Positions 1 to 5,166 of a stretch of DNA of 8,134 bases are shown here, piece after piece. The stretch is from contig JANQFM010000544.1 of assembly GCA_028277865.1 (NCBI GenBank), positions 1 through 8,134 of the forward strand, in the 5' to 3' direction. The translations under genes were made by a program, and so were the position numbers. A model generated the notes under the pieces. The model was given only the letters and a program-made list of their open reading frames with translations. It made no database searches and was not told the DNA's origin. The stretch comes from Acidobacteriota bacterium (GTDB lineage Bacteria; Acidobacteriota; UBA6911; RPQK01; DATIPO01). Position 1 is the stretch's first letter. Each line of letters opens with the position of its first letter.

Positions 1-2
1 AA

Positions 3-239
3 GCGCTGGCCGAGCGCAGGAGCCGCGGTCGCCGCGTCCCGCTGCCACCTCTGCTCGCGGTGCTGGCGACGGCAGCGCTGGGCCTGCTCGACGAGTGCAC
101 CCAGGCGTTCTTGCCCAGCCGCGTCTTCGACCCGCGTGACATCCTGTTTAATCTGCTGGCGGGTACGATGGCGGTGGCTGCAAGCGTCGCGCTGGGTTGG
201 GCGCGGCGGCGAGACAAAACCTCAATGACCTCATCCTGA
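3..239 (+). CDS. VanZ-like membrane protein, C-terminal part
   Basis: The reading frame is open from the left edge (first full codon at base 3) to a TGA at 237-239, giving the last 78 residues of a protein whose start lies outside the window. The diagnostic stretch is a hydrophobic helix (LLAVLATAALGLLDE) followed by a conserved block with DE, TQAF, P-R-x-FDPRD and FNLLAG, which is the pattern of the VanZ-like family: acidic and Gln residues at the end of one helix, then an Arg/Asp loop, then an Asn-containing helix. A second hydrophobic helix (LAGTMAVAASVALGWA) ends in a basic tail (RRRDK), so the C-terminus is probably cytoplasmic. Family members are small integral membrane proteins. VanZ itself gives low-level teicoplanin resistance, but most homologues have no established role, so no resistance function should be read from this fragment. 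Family assignment is fairly sure; function is unknown. Confidence 0.8.
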   Translation, partial: ALAERRSRGRRVPLPPLLAVLATAALGLLDECTQAFLPSRVFDPRDILFNLLAGTMAVAASVALGWARRRDKTSMTSS

Positions 240-587
240 TCGCCCGCGTCCTCCCCCTGGCCGTTTGCTTCCCCAATTCCCGCCAAGCGTGTCGAAGGCG
301 AGGCTGAAGCCCAGAGGAAAAGCCCGTTGAAGAACGGGCTGGCAGCTACCTTTCGCACTCGTTCCCCAGCCCTGAAGGACTGGGCTAATGACCCGAAAGG
401 CTGAAGGCTTTCGGGCAACCTGCTGAAGCAGGTGAAGACGCCATTCCCCTTTTCTGCAACTGGCAGGAAACACCCACCCTGAAGTTAACGCTTATCGGAC
501 CCGTCCCGGCGGAGCACACGACTGGAAAGCCAGAATCGGTGGAGCCAAAGAATAGCGCCTGTGGGCTCGTTTTTCGCTGCTTTCTTC
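240..587. other. Gene-free gap between convergent genes
   Basis: This 348-base stretch separates the end of the VanZ-like gene from the end of the sensor kinase gene. I find no convincing coding sequence in it: the open frames present are short, lack family motifs and overlap the neighbouring genes. It holds a cluster of small hairpins (302-433) and an inverted repeat around the kinase stop codon (554-596), so it may act as the shared 3' region of two converging transcripts. Confidence 0.7.
302..433 (+). repeat. Cluster of hairpins with TGAA-type loops
   Basis: Four good hairpins and one weak one follow one another. 302-311: GGC/GCC around TGAA (only 3 pairs). 321-340: eight perfect pairs, AGCCCGTT/AACGGGCT, around GAAG. 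365-384: CCCAG/CTGGG, a C-A mismatch, then CC/GG around TGAA. 392-415: CCCGAAAG/CTTTCGGG, a G-G mismatch, then C/G around TGAA. 418-433: six perfect pairs, ACCTGC/GCAGGT, around TGAA. The stem sequences differ while the loop and its closing C-G are kept, and all loops read in the same direction. UGAA is a known structured tetraloop in small-subunit rRNA, which favours RNA made from the plus strand, that is, the 3' end of the VanZ-like transcript. None has a T-run behind it, so a classical terminator is unlikely. Confidence 0.75.
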
Positions 588-596
588 TCAGGCGCT
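554..596 (-). terminator. Possible weak terminator at kinase stop codon
   Basis: A perfect 8-base inverted repeat (AGCGCCTG at 554-561, CAGGCGCT at 589-596) spans the stop codon of the sensor kinase. In the minus-strand RNA the loop would be 27 bases, and the stem is followed by a short ATTCTTT tract. The loop is long and the T-run poor, so this is only a candidate. Confidence 0.25.
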
Positions 597-2984
597 GGCT
601 TCGATGCGCAACTCGCGGGAGGAAAGGGCGCTGACGCGCTCCAGCACTTCGTACAGCTGCTCGGTGCGGATGGGTTTGGAGAGGTATTCGTTCATGCCTG
701 CGGCCAGGCATTTTTCGCGGTCGCCTTTCATGGCGTGAGCTGTCATGGCCACGATGGGGATGTGGTCGCCGGAGTTCTTTTCGCGTTCGCGGATGGCAGC
801 GGTGGCCTCAATGCCGCCCATCTCGGGCATCTGGACGTCCATCAGGATGATGTTGAACTGGTTTTGCTCCAAGGCCTTGAGAGCCTCCAAGCCATTGTTG
901 GCCACCTGTACCCGGTGGCCCCTCTTTTCCAGCAGCTTGACGGCCAGTCGCTGATTGACCAGGTTGTCCTCGGCCAGCAGGATGTTGAGGCGGCGGTCCT
1001 CGCCCAGTGTATGGCGTGTGATAAGGCGGACTTCCTGGCTGGGAAGCTCCCTTTCCCCCAGGGCGGTCATGATGGCGTCCAGCAGATCGGACTGGGTGAT
1101 GGGCTTGGGCAAGTAGGCCGAGACGCCCAGTTCGCGGCACCGCTTGGCGTCGCCCCGGTGGCCGGCCGAGCAGAGCATGACCAACACCATGTTGCGCCAC
1201 TCAGGGTTTTGCTGGATGTGTGAGGCCAATTCGAACCCGTCCATCCCGGGCATGTGGACGTCGAGCAGAACCAAGTCGAAGGGGCGCTTGGACTGGAAGG
1301 CCCGGTCCAAGGCCACAAGTGCCTGTGAGCCGCTTTCAGCCAGCATGGGATGCATGCGCCACTTGTCCACCAACTCCTGCAGGATGAACCGGTTGGTAGC
1401 GTTGTCGTCCACCACCAGGACATTCAGGCCCTTCAGGTCGCGCCGCTGACGCAGCGGTTCGGCTTCCTGTGCCAGGGGCAACTTGAAGCGGGCCGTAAAG
1501 TGGAAGGTGCTGCCCCGGCCCTCCCGGCTTTCCATCCAGATGTGCCCGCCCATCATCCCCACCAGCTGGGAAGAGATGGCCAGGCCCAATCCGGTACCGC
1601 CGTACCTCCGGGTGGTCGAGGCGTCGGCCTGGGTGAAGGCCTCAAAGATGGCTTCCTGCTTTTCAGGCGGGACGCCGATTCCGGTGTCCCGCACCGAAAT
1701 GTGCAGATAGATCTCTTCGGAATTCTCCGACTCGATTTGCACATCGACCACCACCTCGCCTTCCTCGGTGAACTTGATGGCGTTGCCCACCAGATTGACG
1801 ATCACCTGGCGCAGGCGGCCCGGATCGCCATGCAGACGGACTGGAACGGCCGGATGAATGCGGCAGGCCAATTCCAAGCTCTTGTGGTGCGCCCGGATGG
1901 CCAGGGCTTTGAGGGCGTTGCCCAAGCAGCTGTGCAGATCGAAGGAGATGCATTCCAGATCGAGCTTACCGGCCTCGATCTTGGAAAAGTCCAGGATGTC
2001 GTTGATCAGGGAGAGCAAGGCCTCGGAGGACTGTTTGACCATGGTCAAATAGCTGCGCTGCTCATGGCTGAGGCGGGTGTCCAGGGCGAGTTCGGTCATG
2101 CCCATAATGCCGTTCATGGGAGTTCGGATCTCATGGCTCATGTTGGCCAGGAACTCGCTCTTGGCCACGCTGGCCGCTTCGGCATCCTCTTTGGCCGAGA
2201 CCAGTTCGTCCCGTGAAGCCTTCAGGTCACAGACCATCCGGTTGAAGGTGGCGGCCAAATCCCCGACTTCATCCCGCGAAGGATGGGCGATGCGGACCTC
2301 CAAGTCTCCTGAGGCCACTTCTCGGGCAGCCGATCCCATGACTTTCAGGGGCGCCACCATGCGTTTGGTGAAGACCCAGGCGAAGCTCGCGAGCAGGCAG
2401 GCGGAGAGCAGGCCGATCACCAGGCCCGCCTGCAAGGGGCGATAGCGCACGCGGTGCTCCAGGTCTAGGGCGGCGTTGATTTGATGCTCCAGCCTTACGC
2501 CGGCGATGTCCAAGGCCTCGTCAAGGGAGGCAAGCGACTCGTCCAGGAAGAGCGCTTCATCCGTCAGGAGTTCGCGGTCGTGGTTGATGTCCGGATCGGA
2601 AAGCGAGCTGTGAAAGGCCCGGTAGGTCTGATCAGACTCTTCGAAGGCGGACACCACCTTTTGGGCCGGGAGAACATCGTTGTCGAGGGAGGCGACCTGA
2701 GCCTGAAAGGAGCCCAGATGGGCTGCGAGCTGCTTGAGCTGCTTCTCCAGTGTCCCGGCACTTTCTTCGGGGTGAGCCATTTCCGGGATACGGGTCGCCA
2801 GATCCTGCAAGAATCGGATGCTCTCCTGGCTGCTGAGGAGGTTTCTTTGCACGGAAGCCAGGGTGTGCAGGGTCTGGGAGGCTTCCTGCAGTTGAAGGAC
2901 AAAAAAAGTGACCGTTCCGACCAGGACCGCCATGACCAGCAGTGCCACTGAAAAACCGAGCAGCAGTTTGGTTCGAATCGTCAC
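588..2984 (-). CDS. Hybrid sensor histidine kinase (HAMP, two receivers)
   Basis: An inner-membrane sensor kinase of 798 residues. Helix 1 is at about 7-30 and helix 2 at about 185-206. Between them is a ~155-residue, mostly helical periplasmic input region with no recognisable PAS or Cache motif. A HAMP linker (about 207-260) leads to HisKA with the H-box at 281-292 and phosphorylated His284 (HEIRT, so Glu285 and Thr288 are present). The ATPase domain shows the N-box (NLVGNAIKF, 397-405), G1 DTGIG (433-437), F-box (447-454) and G2 GGTGLGL (462-468). Receiver 1 has DD at 526-527, phosphoacceptor Asp575 and Lys627. Receiver 2 has ED at 672-673, Asp716, Thr748 and Lys770. All catalytic residues are intact. 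No Hpt domain follows, so a separate phosphotransfer protein or output regulator must act elsewhere. The start is GTG, with GGAAG six bases upstream (2991-2995). It lies 104 bases after a phosphate-binding-like gene on the same strand and is probably co-transcribed with it. Signal and target are unknown. Confidence 0.93.
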   Translation of the reverse strand: MTIRTKLLLGFSVALLVMAVLVGTVTFFVLQLQEASQTLHTLASVQRNLLSSQESIRFLQDLATRIPEMAHPEESAGTLEKQLKQLAAHLGSFQAQVASLDNDVLPAQKVVSAFEESDQTYRAFHSSLSDPDINHDRELLTDEALFLDESLASLDEALDIAGVRLEHQINAALDLEHRVRYRPLQAGLVIGLLSACLLASFAWVFTKRMVAPLKVMGSAAREVASGDLEVRIAHPSRDEVGDLAATFNRMVCDLKASRDELVSAKEDAEAASVAKSEFLANMSHEIRTPMNGIMGMTELALDTRLSHEQRSYLTMVKQSSEALLSLINDILDFSKIEAGKLDLECISFDLHSCLGNALKALAIRAHHKSLELACRIHPAVPVRLHGDPGRLRQVIVNLVGNAIKFTEEGEVVVDVQIESENSEEIYLHISVRDTGIGVPPEKQEAIFEAFTQADASTTRRYGGTGLGLAISSQLVGMMGGHIWMESREGRGSTFHFTARFKLPLAQEAEPLRQRRDLKGLNVLVVDDNATNRFILQELVDKWRMHPMLAESGSQALVALDRAFQSKRPFDLVLLDVHMPGMDGFELASHIQQNPEWRNMVLVMLCSAGHRGDAKRCRELGVSAYLPKPITQSDLLDAIMTALGERELPSQEVRLITRHTLGEDRRLNILLAEDNLVNQRLAVKLLEKRGHRVQVANNGLEALKALEQNQFNIILMDVQMPEMGGIEATAAIREREKNSGDHIPIVAMTAHAMKGDREKCLAAGMNEYLSKPIRTEQLYEVLERVSALSSRELRIEASA

Positions 2985-3088
2985 TTGTGGCTTCCGTTTC
3001 CAAAAACTTGCCCTTGAAAATAGTCCAATTCACCGTTCCCTTCGGCCCACGCTCCTCCAGGACGCCGATCGCGGCGCCTCCCCCAGTG

Positions 3089-3601
3089 TCAAAATGAAAA
3101 CAAGACCTTGACCCGGTCACTGGCGCCCGTCAGCGATTCTCTCGGCAAAACGCCGAAAGCGCCTGGAGAGCGTTCCACAAATCGGATCAATATGCGGTCG
3201 GACGCCACCTCGCGCGGCGGAGTCTGGCCGGTGCGCTGCTTGAGAGCGATCCAATGATTGACCAGCTCGATTTCACTCAGCCCCAAGACACTTTGGTTGA
3301 AGGCCTTCTGGACAGGGCTGTCAGACGAGCGGGAGTAAGGTTTGGCGGTGAGGACGTTGGGCCACTGGCTGCGCTTTTTCAAGAACAACTGCCTGGTCAC
3401 TTCGCGAAGCACCCGGGGATTGCCGCCACCCTCAAATGTGTTGGCAACATTGACAACCAAAACGAATTGCGGCTGATAGCTCTGTCTGGGTGAACCCGCC
3501 TGCAGGGAGCACAGAGCCAGTGTCAGGGCAGCTGCGACGAACCACAGCATGCCTCGCCGAGGCCGATTAGACCCGTTTTTGCCGGACAAGTCTTCAACCA
3601 T
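3089..3601 (-). CDS. Short PstS-like phosphate-binding-type protein
   Basis: A 170-residue exported protein resembling the short substrate-binding proteins annotated with phosphate ABC transporters. The family pattern is visible in order: a beta strand FVLVVNVANTF (46-56), QLFLKKRSQWPNV (71-83, matching the usual 'IFLGK...WPDG' segment), SPVQKAFNQSVLG (95-107), TPPREVASD (127-135) and SPGAFG (145-150). Full PstS proteins are about twice as long, so this is the compact single-lobe type and may bind a different ligand. The N-terminus has RPRR (13-16) and a hydrophobic core (19-30), with a plausible signal-peptidase site after QAG or LQA. Cys31 is preceded by LAL, not a good lipobox. The first ATG is used; GAGGA sits almost against it, an unusually short spacing, so an internal start at Met18 is possible. 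No transporter permease or ATPase genes adjoin it. Instead the sensor kinase follows, suggesting a role as periplasmic sensing partner (inference). Confidence 0.72.
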   Translation of the reverse strand: MVEDLSGKNGSNRPRRGMLWFVAAALTLALCSLQAGSPRQSYQPQFVLVVNVANTFEGGGNPRVLREVTRQLFLKKRSQWPNVLTAKPYSRSSDSPVQKAFNQSVLGLSEIELVNHWIALKQRTGQTPPREVASDRILIRFVERSPGAFGVLPRESLTGASDRVKVLFSF

Positions 3602-3647
3602 TCCTCAACCCATGCGCCTTACGCTTTCAGCCGCATTCACCTGAGCT

Positions 3648-3730
3648 GCCCGGCGGCTGATCCGGGCAATGCCGTCGGCGGAAGAAGCCGCCGACTCCGG
3701 CTCCTCAATTCATCGGCTTGAGGCCCGATG
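3648..3730. repeat. Three consecutive hairpins in divergent gap
   Basis: Three inverted repeats follow closely in the gap between divergent genes. 3648-3667: GCCCGG/CCGGGC with an 8-base loop. 3674-3695: GTCGGCGG/CCGCCGAC, eight perfect pairs with a 6-base loop AAGAAG. 3711-3730: CATCGG/CCGATG with an 8-base loop. They would lie in the 5' leader of the minus-strand binding protein/kinase pair if transcription starts above 3730. The stems are clear; a function is not. Confidence 0.55.
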
Positions 3731-3809
3731 GGCATTAGGTATATGCACCTGGAGACCGCCTGGCGGCCGGGCCAGCTGCGGGCGCTCCTGGGCGACGCCT
3801 GCATTGGTG

Positions 3810-3815
3810 TAAAAT
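3810..3815 (+). promoter_or_regulatory. Possible -10 box for phosphatase-like gene
   Basis: TAAAAT matches the TATAAT consensus in five of six positions and lies about 68 bases before the start of the phosphatase-like gene. No convincing -35 box is found at the right distance, so this is a weak candidate. Confidence 0.25.
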
Positions 3816-3882
3816 CAGATCTGCTCGAATCAGGAGTCGCGAACTGAGCCTTGATGAGGGCTCCACAAGGGGTGAAGCTGAG

Positions 3883-4416
3883 ATGAAGAACAGTCCGGCA
3901 ATGCTGATACTGGCGGCTCTGGGATGCAGCTGGATCTCCGCCCAGTCCCCCCAAGAGAGCCTGGATCTATCCAAAGTTCACAACCATGTCGAAATCTCGG
4001 ACCGGTTGACGACCTCGGGTCAGATCCGCAATGAGCATCTGAAGTCCATCCGGGAAGCCGGTTTTGAAGTCCTGGTCAACCTGGCGCCGGCCGATGAGCG
4101 CAGAAACCTGCAGGAGGGCTTTCAGGCCGTCGAGCAGGGCTTGACCTACGTCCAGATTCCAGTCGACTGGCGCAATCCCAGCCAACGCGACCTGGACCTG
4201 TTTTTCGCTCTCATGGATGCCAACCAGGACCGCAAGGTCTACGTCCACTGCTTCGCCAACATGAGGGTTTCGGTTTTCGTCTATCTCTATCGCACCCTCC
4301 GTCAGGGCGTCGACGAAGAGGCCGCCTGGAAGGATGTGCTCCAGGTCTGGGATCCCAACAGCCAGGAGCAATGGAAGAGGTTCATCGAGACCGCAATCAG
4401 GCGGAGCAACCAGTGA
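3883..4416 (+). CDS. Secreted tyrosine-phosphatase-like protein (DUF442-like)
   Basis: A 177-residue protein with an N-terminal signal sequence (hydrophobic 6-18, likely cut after ISA at 20; Cys15 after ALG is a marginal lipobox). The body has the order expected of dual-specificity/DUF442-like phosphatase folds: 'SGQIRNEHLKSIREAGFEVLVNL' type strand-helix-strand (about 45-67), a YVQIPVDW strand (89-96) with Asp95 as a possible general acid, and the phosphate loop VHCFANMR (121-128) with Cys123 and Arg128. There are four residues between Cys and Arg, against five in classical CX5R phosphatases; related DUF442-type proteins as I recall them also have four. Substrate unknown; exported location makes cytoplasmic protein-tyrosine dephosphorylation unlikely. 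AAGGGG at 3867-3872 is a rather distant ribosome site (10 bases). The gene stands alone on the plus strand, divergent from the binding-protein/kinase pair. Confidence 0.78.
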   Translation: MKNSPAMLILAALGCSWISAQSPQESLDLSKVHNHVEISDRLTTSGQIRNEHLKSIREAGFEVLVNLAPADERRNLQEGFQAVEQGLTYVQIPVDWRNPSQRDLDLFFALMDANQDRKVYVHCFANMRVSVFVYLYRTLRQGVDEEAAWKDVLQVWDPNSQEQWKRFIETAIRRSNQ

Positions 4417-4478
4417 AGCCTGCCTTCCCCTGAGCGGCGGCTGCAAGATCCGATTCCGCTTCCTGCCCCAAGGCCTCT

Positions 4479-4499
4479 GAAGCCCGATTGCAAGGCTTC
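4479..4499. terminator. Weak hairpin between convergent genes
   Basis: GAAGCC (4479-4484) pairs with GGCTTC (4494-4499) across a 9-base loop, 63 bases after the phosphatase-like stop codon. There is no T-run on either side, so a terminator role is only suggested by the position between converging genes. A second small stem, TCGCC/GGCGA around GTATT, lies at 4592-4606, closer to the DUF1801 stop. Confidence 0.25.
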
Positions 4500-4529
4500 G
4501 GCTGCTATGACCTTCCCGCCTCCCTTCTG

Positions 4530-4552
4530 CCGGTTTCCGGCCTCCGGTTTCC
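4530..4552 (+). repeat. Short 14-base-period direct repeat
   Basis: CCGGTTTCC occurs at 4530-4538 and again at 4544-4552, in the non-coding gap between converging genes. The motif resembles the CCGGGTTTC elements at 5119-5127 (minus strand) and 7922-7930 (plus strand). Confidence 0.4.
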
Positions 4553-4635
4553 CGGTACGTGCCAGGCTGGAAAGCGGCCCCGCCGAATGTGTCGCCGTAT
4601 TGGCGAAAGGCACAACTGAGTGTCTGTGCGGCCTC

Positions 4636-5091
4636 TTACTTCGACGATCTGCTGGATCGGCTCCGGCTGTACAGATCGACAAAATCCTGGACGGGCAGCG
4701 AGGCAACCACTTGACCGATCAAGGGCAGGGGAAGATCGTCGATCTTTCGGAATCGGACACAGCTCTTGCCCGCGTCGTACCGTTTCCCGGTAGCCTTGTA
4801 GGCCTTTTCGAACTCGCGGCGGCGCTGCTCATCGATGTAGATCCCGCTCAGGTAGACTGCCATGTAGTTTTTCTGAGAGGCCAGGGCAGCATAGATCAAA
4901 GGCTGCTTGTTGTAGGTGTCCGGACAAATGGAAAAGGGCACCTCGTAGGCGATCATCCCCCAGTTCATCGATTCCTGGTACCCCTCAGGCAGGCTTTCCA
5001 GAATGGTTTGACGAACCGTCTCGATCGCCTGTCGGCGCTCATGAGGGAGTTCATCCAAGTACTGTTCCACCGTGGTGGCATCAGATCGCAT
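4636..5091 (-). CDS. DUF1801 (YdhG-like) domain protein
   Basis: A 151-residue cytoplasmic protein with no signal peptide or membrane segment. It matches the DUF1801 family over its whole length: TVEQYLDELP near the N-terminus (7-16), an amphipathic helix, then MNWGMIAYEVPF (42-53), the strand pair PLIYAALASQKNYMAVYL (64-81), and GKSCVRFRKIDDLPL (108-122), followed by a final helix. The Ser/Arg-rich tail (142-150) is low complexity. The family has no settled function; one Bacillus member has been described as a frataxin-like iron protein, which cannot be transferred here with confidence. The gene lies 75 bases after the M14 peptidase on the same strand and could share its transcript, but the repeat-bearing spacer and its own good ribosome site allow separate expression. 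Family assignment is sure. Confidence 0.88.
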   Translation of the reverse strand: MRSDATTVEQYLDELPHERRQAIETVRQTILESLPEGYQESMNWGMIAYEVPFSICPDTYNKQPLIYAALASQKNYMAVYLSGIYIDEQRRREFEKAYKATGKRYDAGKSCVRFRKIDDLPLPLIGQVVASLPVQDFVDLYSRSRSSRSSK

Positions 5092-5097
5092 CGGTGT

Positions 5098-5103
5098 CTC
5101 CTT
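5098..5103 (-). promoter_or_regulatory. Ribosome binding site of DUF1801 gene
   Basis: The minus strand reads AAGGAG here, a full Shine-Dalgarno match six bases before the ATG at 5091. It fixes the start of the DUF1801 gene. Confidence 0.8.
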
Positions 5104-5118
5104 TCGATAATGCAGATT

Positions 5119-5148
5119 GAAACCCGGATCCTGGGATCTGAAACCTGG
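5119..5148 (-). repeat. Degenerate GAAACC(C/T)GG repeat downstream of peptidase
   Basis: GAAACCCGG (5119-5127) and GAAACCTGG (5140-5148) form an imperfect direct repeat in the 75-base spacer after the peptidase gene. On the minus strand the first copy reads CCAGGATCCGGGTTTC, which matches 15 of 16 bases of the plus-strand sequence at 7915-7930 on the other side of the peptidase gene. Confidence 0.55.
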
Positions 5149-5166
5149 CTCGGTCCTCCGGGCGGT

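Noticed and set aside
3..239. Glycopeptide resistance gene
   Set aside because: VanZ-like proteins are widespread without resistance, and no vanA/vanH/vanX-type genes are present.
302..433. CRISPR array or tandem repeat array
   Set aside because: The units do not share a repeat sequence; only the loop is constant, and spacing is irregular (about 22-44 bases between centres).
302..433. Classical rho-independent terminators
   Set aside because: None of the hairpins is followed by a T-run on either strand.
1350..2216. Plus-strand open frame (288 codons) opposite the kinase core
   Set aside because: The opposite strand encodes an intact HisKA/HATPase core; this frame shows only complement-derived residue bias.
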